Numbered from the stretch's first letter, positions 45,194 through 55,296 are shown. The stretch: 64,000 nucleotides of DNA from Xylanibacter ruminicola Ga6B6 (GCF_000687715.1 NZ_JHXD01000002.1:276302-340301), one strand, 5' to 3'. The notes: generated from the letters alone by a model not told the origin. Translations and numbers: made by a program.

Positions 45194-47612
45194 TAACTAC
45201 TCCGTTCTTTAGACCGCCACTCTCACACGTGAGGGTGGCGGTTGTTTTTTGTGTGGTGCTCTGCACCAGCACCTGTGCCCTGCCGTTAAAGGCTGGCACG
45301 CTGAATGCCTTACAGTTCAGTTCCTTGGGATGGTCGATACCTGCATACATCGGGTCGCCGTTGCCCACGCCTAATATGCGGGCATCACCCTCTAATTGCA
45401 GGTTCAACATCGGGCAGGCATCGGGCACCACGCGCCCTTTCTGGTCCTGTACTTCGATGGTCACCACGGCCAGGTCCTGTCCGTCGGCCGTAATCGTCTG
45501 TCGGTCGGCCTTCAGCACTGTCTTATAGGCAGGCTTGGTGGTCTCTATGGTCTGTGTCAGTGTGCGCTTGCCGTTCTTGTAGCCTATGGCCACCACCTTA
45601 CCTGGCTGGTAGGTGGCTTTCCACTTCAGGTGCCCGTTCTTCGGCATCGTCTGTCGGCCCAGTTTCTTTCCGTTCACAATCAGTTCCACCTCGTCGCAGT
45701 TGCTGTAGGCCCACAGCTCTATCTCCTCGCCCTCGTGGCCCTGCAGGTTCCAGTGTGGCAGCAGGTGCAGCGTAGGCTCATCCGTCCACCACGCTTTCAG
45801 GTAGTAAGCCTCGTCTTTCCAGAATCCGCAGTAGTCCAGGATACCGAACTCCGAGTCGTGTGCCGGATAGGACAGGGGATTGGGCTCGCCGCGATAGTCA
45901 AAGCCTGTCCAGTAGAACAGTCCTGCAGCCCATGGTCGCTCGTCGTAGAACTTCCAGCCGCGCTCAATGATGTTCTCGTAGTTCTGCTCCATGGTGCGGT
46001 TCAAACTTACCATGCGGCCCTTGCAGTCGGGGTTGTTAAAGTAGATGCCGCGTGTGCCGCAGCCCGTTGTCTCTTCGGTGCCCACAATCTTCCAGTCGGG
46101 GTTGGCCTTCTTGCGGTTGTCCACATCGTTCTGGATAATGTAGTTAAAGCCCTTCACATCCAGTCCCTTTATCAGCTCGGTACCGCCTGCATTAGCCACC
46201 GTACTGTGACGTGTAGGGTCGTAAAGCCTGGTGTATTCGCGCATGGCTTCGGCCAGTCGTGTGCCCTGTATGTTGTTCTCCAGGCCCCATTCCTCGTTGC
46301 CGTCGCTCCACAGGATGATGCTGGGGTGATTACGGTCGCGCTTAATCATCCGCTCCAGCAGTCGCAGATGCTCGTCGTTGATGCCCATCAGTCGGTTCTC
46401 GTCTATCACTAAGATGCCCTCGTGGTCGCAGATGTCCAGCAGTGCTGGCGTCATAGGGTTATGCGATGCACGGTAGGCATTGCAGCCAAAGGCCTTCAGC
46501 TGCTTGATGCGCCATGCCTGCAAGGCATCGGGAATGGCAGCGCCCACACCCGCATGGTCCTGATGCAGGTTCACGCCCTTCAGCTTCAGGGGCTGACCGT
46601 TCAGCAAGAAACCACGGTCGGCAGTAAACTGTATATCACGCAAACCTGTTGTTGTTTCGTACACATCCGTTACCTTACCATCTACCTTTACCGTGGTCTC
46701 CACCTTATACAGATAGGGGTCGGTGGTGCTCCACAGGTGCGGATTGGAAATCTTTATCCGATGATCGGTTGTTCGCGTTTCTTTGGCGAGTATAGGGTAC
46801 GTGAATCCGCTGACGTGTGCCACCTCTCTGCCTTCGGCATCCAGCATGCGCTGCTCAACCTCATATAGCTGGGTTTTCAGACTGCTGTTGGTCACCTCTG
46901 TCTTTACATGTACCACAGCCTCGCTGTAAGGCTGCTGCAGTTCGGCGTACACAAACGTGCCGAAAGGTGCCACGCTTACCTGTGCCGCCTTCTCCAGCCA
47001 CACGTCGCGATACAGGCCTGCGCCCTCGTAGAACCAGCCCTCCTCCAGGGTGGCATCGGCGCGCACGCATATCAGGTTGTCGTCGCCGTATTTGATATAG
47101 GGTGTGATGTCGTAGGTTTGTGTGGCGTATCCGCTGGGTTCGGTGCCCATATAGAAGCCGTTGAACCACACACGGGCATTGCGGAAGATGCCGTCGAAGC
47201 GCAGCATCAGTCGCTTGCCCAGATCGCCGTTGGGTATGTGGATGGTTTTGCGATACCATCCCACGCTGGTCTCAGGATATTTGTAGCCCACCGTTTTATA
47301 GCCGTGCGAGTGACTGGCTTCGGCCGCATAGGGCAGTGTGGTCACCCAGTCGTGCGGCAACTGCACCTCGTGCCAGCGGTCGTCTTCCTTAAACTTCTCG
47401 GTGTATGGCCCCTCGTTGTGTATCGAGTTGGCCTTTGTCAGGTAGTTAAAATACTCCGTGCCGCAGCCGAAATCCTTTTGGGGGTCGGCAGCGTTTCCCA
47501 GTGCAAATCGCCATCCCTTGTCAAGTCGGATGGTTTCGCGTACGCTCTGTGCATTCAAGTTGGCAGTTAGCAGACAGCCTATTGCTGCTACAATCGCTGT
47601 TTTTAGTTTCAT
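45177..47612 (-). CDS. GH2 beta-galactosidase-like enzyme with Ig-like C-terminal domains
   Basis: Signal peptide MKLKTAIVAAIGCLLTANLNAQ. Sugar-binding jelly-roll (about 25-200), Ig-like sandwich, TIM barrel with WSDGNEEWG (acid/base Glu) and VGTEETTGCG (nucleophile Glu), then DUF4982-like and invasin-type Ig domains at the C-terminus (QTITADGQDLAVVTIEVQDQKGR). Substrate could be a beta-galactoside, glucuronide or mannoside. Start at 47612 begins the signal peptide and follows the promoter; an upstream in-frame ATG at 47666 lies beyond the -7 box. Single gene, no adjacent SusC/D. Confidence 0.9.
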   Translation of the reverse strand: MKLKTAIVAAIGCLLTANLNAQSVRETIRLDKGWRFALGNAADPQKDFGCGTEYFNYLTKANSIHNEGPYTEKFKEDDRWHEVQLPHDWVTTLPYAAEASHSHGYKTVGYKYPETSVGWYRKTIHIPNGDLGKRLMLRFDGIFRNARVWFNGFYMGTEPSGYATQTYDITPYIKYGDDNLICVRADATLEEGWFYEGAGLYRDVWLEKAAQVSVAPFGTFVYAELQQPYSEAVVHVKTEVTNSSLKTQLYEVEQRMLDAEGREVAHVSGFTYPILAKETRTTDHRIKISNPHLWSTTDPYLYKVETTVKVDGKVTDVYETTTGLRDIQFTADRGFLLNGQPLKLKGVNLHQDHAGVGAAIPDALQAWRIKQLKAFGCNAYRASHNPMTPALLDICDHEGILVIDENRLMGINDEHLRLLERMIKRDRNHPSIILWSDGNEEWGLENNIQGTRLAEAMREYTRLYDPTRHSTVANAGGTELIKGLDVKGFNYIIQNDVDNRKKANPDWKIVGTEETTGCGTRGIYFNNPDCKGRMVSLNRTMEQNYENIIERGWKFYDERPWAAGLFYWTGFDYRGEPNPLSYPAHDSEFGILDYCGFWKDEAYYLKAWWTDEPTLHLLPHWNLQGHEGEEIELWAYSNCDEVELIVNGKKLGRQTMPKNGHLKWKATYQPGKVVAIGYKNGKRTLTQTIETTKPAYKTVLKADRQTITADGQDLAVVTIEVQDQKGRVVPDACPMLNLQLEGDARILGVGNGDPMYAGIDHPKELNCKAFSVPAFNGRAQVLVQSTTQKTTATLTCESGGLKNGVVIIVTK

Positions 47613-47642
47613 TGTTGTTCGCTGTTTATAGTTCTCTGTGTG

Positions 47643-47673
47643 CAAAGATACATTATTTTTTGCCACTTGTCAA
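47643..47673 (-). promoter_or_regulatory. Promoter of the GH2 gene
   Basis: Minus strand: TTG at 47673-47671, 20 bases, TATCTTTG at 47650-47643 followed by CA. Confidence 0.8.
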
Positions 47674-47745
47674 GTGCTTGTGCCTATTATTTTCGGCTGT
47701 GTAGCCTATAATACAAGCAATCGACAAAAAAGTACAAACAGCATC

Positions 47746-47782
47746 AAAAAAATTACGGTGCAACCCTTGCGAGCTGCACCGT
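47746..47782 (-). terminator. Terminator after the TonB-dependent receptor gene
   Basis: Minus strand: ACGGTGCA pairs with TGCACCGT (47782-47775 with 47762-47755), followed by AATTTTTTT. Confidence 0.8.
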
Positions 47783-47796
47783 TGCTTTTCATCATA

Positions 47797-50238
47797 TTAG
47801 AAATCAAGTCGGTAGAAGATGTTTGGGAATGCGATACCGCCATCGTCTATGCGTACATCGCGAGTTCCCAGGTCGAAGCGCTGGTACTGTGGCACCTTGG
47901 CGCCCAGAACGTTCAGACCCTCGAAAGCGATGGTGTGGCTCACCTTACGCTTGTTGATCTTATAGCTGATGGTGAGATCCACTACGCTTGTTGGATCGAA
48001 GCGCTTGGTGAATTCCTCGCCTTCCTTGTAGATAGGACTATCGTCGATGATACCGGCTTCCACACGGTTGCGCATCTGATCCACATCAACCGGTGTATAG
48101 CGCAGACCGCCCTGGATGCTGTACTTGGCACTGACGTTGAACACGTTTTTACCAATCATCCACTCCTTACCGGCCAGGATCTTGAACATGAAACCACGGT
48201 CGTACAGCTGGTTGCGCCATACCTTATCCTGTCCGCGATATTCTGCCTTATAGAGCGAGAAGTTGGTCTGTCCGAAGAATCCATGCGACATGTAGTGCTC
48301 CAAGGTGATGTCGCCGCCATAGTTGCGGGTATTGCCCTTGTTCACCAGTGGCTCGTCGGTATAGTTGTAGTAGCGGTTTGTCACACAATAGGTGCTGCCG
48401 TTGATGCCCACTGGCGTGTCGAATCCGTACTCGTAGAAGGCATTCACGCGCAGTGTCAGGTTGCTGTTGAACTTATGCATGTAGGTGGCATGCAGGTGGT
48501 GCGCCTTGGTCAGTCCCAGGTCCTTGTTGACCAGACGGTCGTTGCCGTCGCGATAGAAGTAAGCGTCGAGCTTCTCAATCATTGAGTGCAGACCGTAACC
48601 CATCGAGAAGTTGTTCTTCTCGTTTGGTTCCCACTTGAAGCTCACGCGTGGCTCTATCGAGAGGTCTTTCGAGAGCAGGAAGTAGTTGCCAGAGATACCT
48701 GCTGACAGACTGAACTTGTCGCTCACGTTGATGATGTTATGCCAGAACAGGTTAGCCAGTCCGGTGTTGTCCTTCATCTTGGTATATTCAGTCATGGGGT
48801 TCACCGTGTCGTAGAGCTTGTCGTGCGAACGGTAGTAGAGATTGAAGAAACGGTGCGAGTATTCACCACCGAACTGTGTGAGCCACTTGCTGGTGACCTG
48901 CTTCGAGAGCTCTGTGTTGAACACCAGTCGGTCTTCGTTCATCTGCTGCTGGCTGAAGGGGTACATCTTACTGTTTGGGTTGTTGGGATCCTCGTATGCC
49001 AATGGCTGCTTGATGGTACCATTTTCAGTGCGTGCAAACCCATAGTAATGCATGTTGCTCTTCAGGTGCTGCATATTGTAGGCCACAGTGGTGCGCCAGG
49101 TCCACTTGTTGTTGAAGTGGATTTTGTGAGATGCACCTGCCAGAATCTGCGTCAGTTTGCTGTCATTATTCGAAGCGTCGTAAACCGAATGCGCATCTTC
49201 AATCTTCAATGGGTCGTCGTGGTTAGTATCAAACAAACCTAAACCGAAAATAGAGAACGTACCAGCACGCTTGGTGGGGAAGTTCAGCTTGACTGAGAAA
49301 TCTTGGAAGCCCATGTGCGAACCCTCAGTGTCAACCAGTCCCAGTTTATCTACCAGTGATGTGAAACCATATCGGTAGTTGATGATGTAACTACTGTTGT
49401 TCTTGCGAGAGATAGGACCCTCGAGTGTCAACTCCTCTGATACGGTACCAATCTGCAGGATGTTCTCGTGCTTGGAGTTGTTTCCCGAGCGCATCTTCAC
49501 GTCGAACACACCACTCAGGGCGTTGTTGTAGTTGGCGTTGAAGGTCGAAGTAAAGAAGTCGCTGTTGGCAATCACGTTCGAGTTCAGACCGCTCACCAGT
49601 CCGTAACCGGCATTCCACATGTCGTTAAAGTGGTTAGGTGTAAACACCTCGACCCCCTCGATACGGTACTGCATGCGTTCAGGGGCATTACCGTGGATCG
49701 ACAGTCCGCTACCACCAGCATCACCCGATACACCTGCAAACGACATCACCAGTCGGGCAGGGTCGTTATAACCGCCTGCAAATCGGCTGGCCTCTTCCAT
49801 CGAGAGCATCACACCACCGGTAAGTACCGATGGGTTCACAGTGGCCTCCTTGTTTACACGGGGCTTCACTATCACCTCCTTCAGCTCGGTGCTGTTCTCG
49901 CGCAGTGCTATCTCCAGCACCACCTCCTTGGCTCCCGAAATCATGATTTCCTTCATGATACTGGGCTCGTAACCGATATAGTTGGTCTCGATGGTGTATC
50001 GTCCGCCCTTGCTGATCTTGATGGTAAAGTTACCATCCATGTCGGCCACAGCGGCGGCATTCTCCAGTTCTACGATTTTTACGGTAGCACCAATCAGTGC
50101 TTCGCCAGTCACGGCGTCTTTTACGGTTCCACGCAAGGTCTCGGCTTGCAGGGTAGTGGCGCCCAATAAAACGATGATAAGGGCCAACTGTCGGGTGGCA
50201 GCCATCATCCAATACTTCATTCTGTTCATCATTGTCAT
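47797..50238 (-). CDS. TonB-dependent receptor with carboxypeptidase-regulatory-like domain
   Basis: Outer-membrane importer or receptor, 813 residues. Signal peptide (MKYWMMAATRQLALIIVLLGATTLQA from the third Met), regulatory-like domain (about 33-115, LRGTVKDAVTGEALIGATV), plug (about 120-230, GLSIHGNAPERMQYRIEGVEV and FNDMWNAGYGLVSGLNSNVI) and a barrel ending FPNIFYRLDF, a typical barrel terminus with Phe last. The FNDM/NPARL-type plug is that of the family often annotated TonB-dependent receptor, not SusC. Substrate unknown. The promoter is consensus and the leader about 60 bases. Confidence 0.9.
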   Translation of the reverse strand: MTMMNRMKYWMMAATRQLALIIVLLGATTLQAETLRGTVKDAVTGEALIGATVKIVELENAAAVADMDGNFTIKISKGGRYTIETNYIGYEPSIMKEIMISGAKEVVLEIALRENSTELKEVIVKPRVNKEATVNPSVLTGGVMLSMEEASRFAGGYNDPARLVMSFAGVSGDAGGSGLSIHGNAPERMQYRIEGVEVFTPNHFNDMWNAGYGLVSGLNSNVIANSDFFTSTFNANYNNALSGVFDVKMRSGNNSKHENILQIGTVSEELTLEGPISRKNNSSYIINYRYGFTSLVDKLGLVDTEGSHMGFQDFSVKLNFPTKRAGTFSIFGLGLFDTNHDDPLKIEDAHSVYDASNNDSKLTQILAGASHKIHFNNKWTWRTTVAYNMQHLKSNMHYYGFARTENGTIKQPLAYEDPNNPNSKMYPFSQQQMNEDRLVFNTELSKQVTSKWLTQFGGEYSHRFFNLYYRSHDKLYDTVNPMTEYTKMKDNTGLANLFWHNIINVSDKFSLSAGISGNYFLLSKDLSIEPRVSFKWEPNEKNNFSMGYGLHSMIEKLDAYFYRDGNDRLVNKDLGLTKAHHLHATYMHKFNSNLTLRVNAFYEYGFDTPVGINGSTYCVTNRYYNYTDEPLVNKGNTRNYGGDITLEHYMSHGFFGQTNFSLYKAEYRGQDKVWRNQLYDRGFMFKILAGKEWMIGKNVFNVSAKYSIQGGLRYTPVDVDQMRNRVEAGIIDDSPIYKEGEEFTKRFDPTSVVDLTISYKINKRKVSHTIAFEGLNVLGAKVPQYQRFDLGTRDVRIDDGGIAFPNIFYRLDF

Positions 50239-50305
50239 ATATATAAGTTAATAGATTACGCAACGTCGATGTTTTTAGTATCTGCTGGCACATACAAATA
50301 TGCCG

Positions 50306-50336
50306 CAAAGATAGGGATTTTTACATTAAAATACAA
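50306..50336 (-). promoter_or_regulatory. Promoter of the TonB-dependent receptor gene
   Basis: Minus strand: TTG at 50336-50334, 20 bases, TATCTTTG at 50313-50306. Confidence 0.8.
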
Positions 50337-50387
50337 CTTTTTCACGATAAAATCGTTCTGTTTTACATTATTTAAGAGTTTTCGTGA

Positions 50388-51518
50388 TTATAATCTCACT
50401 CCGAAAGCTGTGTTGATAAACCAGTCGTTCAGATAGCCATGCGTGCTTTGGTGGCGATAGCGTATGTTGTTAAACTGTCCGTAGGCACTGATAAAGTAGC
50501 GTCCGAAGTTGTAGGTGACCGACATGCGTGTGTCGAATCCCAGACTGATACCGCTGTTGATGGTTTTGTCGCCCATGGGTGTGATGTGCACATTGCTGTA
50601 GAACCACTCGTCCCATTCCTCGTTGCTGATGTCTTCGCTCCAGAATCTGTCGTCGGTCATCAGTTCGGGCACGTTGGTGGCGTAGGCAAACACCTTCAGT
50701 TTGTTCACGAATGTCACCATGGGCATCAGCATCACGTTAACCAGCAGTCCGCGTGCTGGCACCCAGTTGTAGGCATAGCCCACGCCAGCGCTGCCCTGCC
50801 ACAGCTTTACTTTGCCCAGTCCGTGCATCAGATACACCAGGTCGCCATTCAGGTCGGTGGCATAGTCGATACGCGTATAGTTGTACATCAGTCCGGCCAT
50901 GAGCGATCCTGCCGAGCGTTTCTGTATCACCGACTGGTCGTAGGCCGCCGCATACGAGAATTTCTTGCCGTTGAACATATAGTAGCCATCGGCAATCACG
51001 GTTCGCACGTGTATGGGGTCTATCAGTTGTACGTCGTCCCAGGTTTTCTGTTCTTCCTCGCTCAGCAGTTCGCTGTTCAGGTTGATGCTGGGGTTGCTGT
51101 TGTCGAACGAGTGTATGCGCACGTTCACGCCGTAGGCGCCTCCAGTAGCACCAAACACCAGGTTGCTACCCTTATCGCCGCCCACGTTCACGGTGTAGCC
51201 GATGCCATAGCCTCGGTAGCCCGCCCAGAAACCTACGTACTGTGAGGGCTGCGTTTTAAGATAGGGTCGGGCACTGTAGTCCACGCCTAATATGTTTCCA
51301 TCGGCGTTCATACTCACAATCGTCTGACTCACATTGCCCTTGGCTATCAGTTGCCATGGTTTCTCAGGTGCATCAATATAGCTACGGTCGAGGCCTCTCA
51401 CCGACATCGAGTCGATCATCGTGCCCACTTTCTTCACGAAAGTAGTCAGGCCCCCTTGCGCCGTCGCCGTCCCGCAACAGCCCATACCTATTGCTAAAAT
51501 GATGCTTTTCAATGTCAT
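50388..51518 (-). CDS. DUF4421-like secreted protein
   Basis: Signal peptide MTLKSIILAIGMGCCGTATAQ; the rest is beta-rich with aromatic, alternating strands (YVGFWAGYRGYGIGYTVNVGG, MYNYTRIDYATDLNGDL, YFISAYGQFNNIRYRHQ), consistent with a small outer-membrane beta-barrel. It fits the Bacteroidota DUF4421 family, which has no known function. Single gene with its own promoter. Confidence 0.82.
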   Translation of the reverse strand: MTLKSIILAIGMGCCGTATAQGGLTTFVKKVGTMIDSMSVRGLDRSYIDAPEKPWQLIAKGNVSQTIVSMNADGNILGVDYSARPYLKTQPSQYVGFWAGYRGYGIGYTVNVGGDKGSNLVFGATGGAYGVNVRIHSFDNSNPSINLNSELLSEEEQKTWDDVQLIDPIHVRTVIADGYYMFNGKKFSYAAAYDQSVIQKRSAGSLMAGLMYNYTRIDYATDLNGDLVYLMHGLGKVKLWQGSAGVGYAYNWVPARGLLVNVMLMPMVTFVNKLKVFAYATNVPELMTDDRFWSEDISNEEWDEWFYSNVHITPMGDKTINSGISLGFDTRMSVTYNFGRYFISAYGQFNNIRYRHQSTHGYLNDWFINTAFGVRL

Positions 51519-51549
51519 TGTATATTAATAATCAGATTGTTTTATGCTG

Positions 51550-51580
51550 CAAAGATAGTGCAAATCGAGCGAAATACCAA
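51550..51580 (-). promoter_or_regulatory. Promoter of the DUF4421 gene
   Basis: Minus strand: TTG at 51580-51578, 20 bases, TATCTTTG at 51557-51550. Confidence 0.8.
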
Positions 51581-51590
51581 AGGAAAACGC

Positions 51591-51628
51591 AAAAAAAAGT
51601 GCCCGGCGTTATCACAACGGTGGGCACT
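51591..51628 (-). terminator. Terminator at the end of the secreted-protein cluster
   Basis: Minus strand: AGTGCCC pairs with GGGCACT and AACG with CGTT inside, followed by eight T (51598-51591). It ends the transcript of the BIG2 lipoprotein gene. Confidence 0.85.
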
Positions 51629-51668
51629 TGCCATTTATTCACTTAACAATGTCTGAAACAATTATTTC

Positions 51669-52079
51669 CTATTCTGCGTTCGATTGGTCAACGCTACCAC
51701 TGCCTATGCCCATGGTCTGGTTGCCCACGTAGATGGTGACGTGATTCTGGTTAATCACAGGGTCGCCAGTGGTGTACACGGTAATCACTGCTGTACCTGG
51801 GCCTACGGCCGTTATCAGTCCGTTGGCAGTTACAGTGGCTACCGATGTATCGCTACTCTCCCATTCAAAGCCTGTACCAGGTATCATAAATCCATTCTCG
51901 GCCTTTAACTGCAGAGTCTGACCAATCTCTAAGTAAGCCTCGTGGCCTTGCAGTCCATCGCCCCAAACGTTGATGGCCTCACTCCAGTAATTATCCTCGT
52001 TACCGCAGCTGCTCAGCGCCGTTGTTCCTACCACCAGCGCCACAGCCATCATCAGTATGCTAAATATATTCTTTTTCAT
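51669..52079 (-). CDS. Small lipoprotein with one BIG2-type Ig-like domain
   Basis: Starts at MKKNIFSILMM (an ATG three codons upstream is possible). Lipobox ALSSC gives lipid cysteine C25. One bacterial Ig-like domain follows (about 52-125: LEIGQTLQLKA, FEWESSDTSVATVTANGLI, GPGTAVITVYT). Probably exposed on the cell surface or in the periplasm. It is the last gene of the run of secreted-protein genes that begins at 60584. Confidence 0.82.
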   Translation of the reverse strand: MKKNIFSILMMAVALVVGTTALSSCGNEDNYWSEAINVWGDGLQGHEAYLEIGQTLQLKAENGFMIPGTGFEWESSDTSVATVTANGLITAVGPGTAVITVYTTGDPVINQNHVTIYVGNQTMGIGSGSVDQSNAE

Positions 52080-52121
52080 AATCTTCAATTTTTACATTTT
52101 TACATTTTCAATGTTCAATGA

Positions 52122-53885
52122 TCATTTTCCTTTCGCCTTGTTCAGCACCGCTTTGCAGGCTGGCACCTTGGTGTTGATGCTTGGATCAATCTCGTAGAAC
52201 TCATTGTCCTTCAGAATCATGTAGTTATTGCTATCAAAGTGCATGCCCTCAATCACAGGTACCAAGCAGTTGCCAGTGTAGCTGTTGGCATCTTCTTGAG
52301 CGATGGTAGCACCCGATAGCTGGCGGCCCGGACTGGCAGTAAACGTATAGGCATCGCCACCCTTATCGCTGGTGCAGGCCAGCAGCACGCCGTTGTTAGC
52401 CTTAATACCGCGTCGGTTGTCGGCCAGTTTCAGGTCGTCCTCGCTCAGTGGTACTATGCGTATTTTTCCGCCGTTGTAGGTGGCAATAAAGGCGTTAATG
52501 CCTTCGGGCAGTGTGCAATCCACGCCACTCGAGAATGTCCAGTACTTGTTCTTTGGTGTGGCTGTAGCTGTTATCAGGCTGCTCTCGTAGTTGTCCTTCA
52601 GCGATGTCATCAGGGCGTAATCGTCAAGCATGCTCAGTGGTGTAATCACGTTCAGCAGTTGGCCTTCAACCTTCATAGCGCCATCGGCTATCTCAATGGG
52701 GGTATCTGTTTCGGGCAGTATTACGGCTGTTACCACGGTGTTACTGTTGGCGTCGGTCTTAAAGGCGTCGGCCTTAATCTCGGTAACCTTGTAAATTACG
52801 TTGCCATCTACTATTTCGCTGGGCACTGTTACGGTAATCTCCTTTTTCTCGCCAGCCTGTTCGGGTACGGTAATGTCGTCAAGCACTACAGGTATTACGG
52901 TATATGTTTCCTGCTTCTCAGCGCCGGTCTCGGGGTCGGTAACGATACGTGTCTCGGTGGTGGTATTTTCGGCAGCATCGTCGGTTATACTCATCTTCAT
53001 CTTCACGTCGTCAACCTCCTTATTTTCCTCGCCTGTTTCGTTGGCATCTACGTCAATCTTTGGCTCGCCCTCTTTAATGCGCCATGTGGCTGTGGCAGTG
53101 CCTGTAAAGTTGCCTATACCGGTGGCTTTGGCGGTGTAGTTGCCCACATCGGTGCCCTTGTTGCCGCTCAGGGTGTAGCCGCTTTCGGGCACATCCAGTT
53201 CGCCGGCTTTTACGCTGGCTGCCTCTACGGTAAGCTCCTTAAAGGCATGTGTAAGCAGCGTTTCCTTCAGTGTCAGCTGTGTCAGCTCGGCAGGATTAAT
53301 GGTAAATGCCTTGCTGGCTGTGCCGGCATAGTCGTCGTTGCTGCTGTTAATGGTAACGGTTACCGTTGGTGCCTCGGTGGCAGTAGCGGCTGCTGCGTTC
53401 ACGTTGTTAGTGTAGCTAACGCTGTAGGCGCTGGCGGGTATTGTTACGTCGCCGTTCTTTACGGTTACTGTGGGCTCATTAGCCTGAGCGTTGTAGGTGT
53501 ATTCGCTGGTGCCCAGTGTAATCCAGCTGGTTTGTATCAGCTGCTTGTAGGTAGCGTTAATCTCTACGTTGGCACGCTGCATAGTAAACGTGTAGGTGTT
53601 AGTGCCTGCAGCGGTAAGCGTAATGTTGTTAAGCATGTCAACGCCACGTGTTTTGGCAACTGCGGCAAACCATTTTCCGCTAACGGCTTTGGTGGTCCAA
53701 CCTGTGTTAGGTGTAACAATAACCGTTACGGTTTGTCCCTCTTGGGCAACGTTCACCTCGTTATCGCCCACCTTAAAGGTAATGGTGCCGTGTGCATTGG
53801 TGCCAACTGTTAGTTGGAAGTCTCCTTCGGCCCTCGCAGTCATCGCCACGAATACCAGTGCTAATATCGATAATATTTTTTTCAT
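52122..53885 (-). CDS. Secreted modular protein with MBG/Ig-like repeats
   Basis: Signal peptide MKKILSILALVFVAMTARA. The N-terminal beta-domain (about 22-105, LTVGTNAHGTITFKVGDNEV) is followed by two MBG-like units (EYTYNAQANEPTVTVKNGDV; ELDVPESGYTLSGNKGTDVG), an acidic linker and a C-terminal region about 200 residues long with the sequence IKANNGVLLACTSDKGG. No enzyme motif is visible. Related C-terminal blocks (LADNRRGIKANNGVLL and similar) are seen in Prevotella surface proteins. Function unknown; an adhesin or matrix protein is possible. Start is the Met at 53885. Confidence 0.75.
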   Translation of the reverse strand: MKKILSILALVFVAMTARAEGDFQLTVGTNAHGTITFKVGDNEVNVAQEGQTVTVIVTPNTGWTTKAVSGKWFAAVAKTRGVDMLNNITLTAAGTNTYTFTMQRANVEINATYKQLIQTSWITLGTSEYTYNAQANEPTVTVKNGDVTIPASAYSVSYTNNVNAAAATATEAPTVTVTINSSNDDYAGTASKAFTINPAELTQLTLKETLLTHAFKELTVEAASVKAGELDVPESGYTLSGNKGTDVGNYTAKATGIGNFTGTATATWRIKEGEPKIDVDANETGEENKEVDDVKMKMSITDDAAENTTTETRIVTDPETGAEKQETYTVIPVVLDDITVPEQAGEKKEITVTVPSEIVDGNVIYKVTEIKADAFKTDANSNTVVTAVILPETDTPIEIADGAMKVEGQLLNVITPLSMLDDYALMTSLKDNYESSLITATATPKNKYWTFSSGVDCTLPEGINAFIATYNGGKIRIVPLSEDDLKLADNRRGIKANNGVLLACTSDKGGDAYTFTASPGRQLSGATIAQEDANSYTGNCLVPVIEGMHFDSNNYMILKDNEFYEIDPSINTKVPACKAVLNKAKGK

Positions 53886-53923
53886 ATTCGTTACTATTTT
53901 AATTATCAATTGTCAATTATCAA

Positions 53924-55249
53924 TTATCTAACGATTACTTTCTTACCATTCTGGATGTAGATGCCCTTGCGGTTAGGCTTCTCCACCTTGCGGCCTTGCA
54001 GATCGTAGTAGTCGCCCTCGTTGTCGTCGCTAGTAGCGGCATCGATGCCTGTTGTGCCGTTACCGCCAACAATCGATCGGGTGTTGGCGCGTGTTGATGC
54101 AAGCTGATAGTTAATCTGCAGCCAGCACTTGTTGGCGCTGATGTTCAGTGCGTTCTTAACCCAAACAAAAGCCTTACCGTTTAGTGCGTAGTTGTCCTGC
54201 GTGCTGGTGCTGGCAGGAATGCTGGCAGCCTCCAGAGTGCCCTTAAACTGGCTTGCAGGTGTTACAGCGTCGGCATCCTCAGTGGCAGGTATCAGCAAGA
54301 ATGTCTTCTGCTCGGTGCTGTTGTTGTAAACCAGCAATGGGGTGCTGGCAGGTGCAACGTTAAGCTTGCTGCTCAGTGTGGCTATTGTTTCGCCTACGGT
54401 GGTAATGGTGTAAAGCTCAGCGTTAGCGTCCTCAACCTTTATTTTCTCGTTCTTAAAGTAGGTAACGTACTCGCCTGCTGGTACGGTAATGTCGTAGCCA
54501 GCATATAGCTCAATGTCGTGGCCGTAGATGGTGCCTACATATGGCTTTCCTTCGTTGGCAGTAGCCTCCAAACGCCAGATACCGGGGCTAAGCTCAAGCT
54601 CAGACTTGCCCACGTATTCTTCGCCCTCTTTCTTTTTGAATGAGTAGTTCAGCTCGCCATTTGTCAAATTTACGTTGTTAATCTTATCTACAGCGGCATA
54701 TTGCCAACCCTCGGTAGTAACAAATTTGTAGTGGCCTTCTGTGTCTTTAGCTATGCGTATGCGGGTAGAGGCAGTGCCATCAATGCGCACTTCCAGATCT
54801 ACTTGCTGTGTAATGTCGCGCACCAGTTCGTACTCGGCGGTGGCATCGTAGGCGGGCATCTCCATCGTAGCCTCAGTCTTAGCCTCGTTGAGGGTCATCA
54901 ATGGCCTAGGAGCAGTCACGGTTATAGTGGCAGATGATCCCATGTTATAAGAGACAGTAACCGTTGCATCACCACTGAAGGTGCCGGTAACTGTGAAGTT
55001 CTCATTACCATATTTTACGACTTTACCATCGCCTCCAGATATGGCATTGATGTTAACATTAAAATCTAAGTCTGTGACAACCGCTTTGAGAATGTCCGCC
55101 GTAGTTGACCAAGGCAGTGTGACATTCTCGTATGTCTTCTCTGTCGTGCCGCACTTGAGCGTGATAGTCGCTTCTTCTGCCCATGCGCCCGATGCTGCGG
55201 TCAGTAGCAGCACGAGCAGTGATAATATTTTGTTTCGCATATTGTTCAT
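53924..55249 (-). CDS. Secreted beta-rich protein with a Prevotella-type C-terminal motif
   Basis: Signal peptide MRNKILSLLVLLLTAASGAWA (from the second Met at 55240). N-terminal domain with ITLKCGTTEKTYENVTLP followed by STTADILKAVV, then beta-rich domains. The C-terminus GDYYDLQGRKVEKPN followed by KGIYIQNGKKVIVR is a tail widespread in Prevotella secreted proteins, possibly a sorting or anchoring signal. No enzymatic motif. Its 5' flank carries one of three alternating CG/TA tracts. Function unknown. Confidence 0.75.
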   Translation of the reverse strand: MNNMRNKILSLLVLLLTAASGAWAEEATITLKCGTTEKTYENVTLPWSTTADILKAVVTDLDFNVNINAISGGDGKVVKYGNENFTVTGTFSGDATVTVSYNMGSSATITVTAPRPLMTLNEAKTEATMEMPAYDATAEYELVRDITQQVDLEVRIDGTASTRIRIAKDTEGHYKFVTTEGWQYAAVDKINNVNLTNGELNYSFKKKEGEEYVGKSELELSPGIWRLEATANEGKPYVGTIYGHDIELYAGYDITVPAGEYVTYFKNEKIKVEDANAELYTITTVGETIATLSSKLNVAPASTPLLVYNNSTEQKTFLLIPATEDADAVTPASQFKGTLEAASIPASTSTQDNYALNGKAFVWVKNALNISANKCWLQINYQLASTRANTRSIVGGNGTTGIDAATSDDNEGDYYDLQGRKVEKPNRKGIYIQNGKKVIVR

Positions 55250-55269
55250 TGTTTTATGTTTTTATACAT

Positions 55270-55296
55270 TTATATATATATACATTCGCGAGAGGG
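55270..55296. repeat. Alternating CG/TA tract, copy 1
   Basis: TATATATATATACATTCGCG followed by AGAGGG, immediately after the stop of the ubiquitin-domain gene on the minus strand. Similar tracts lie at 56291 and 59223. Confidence 0.7.
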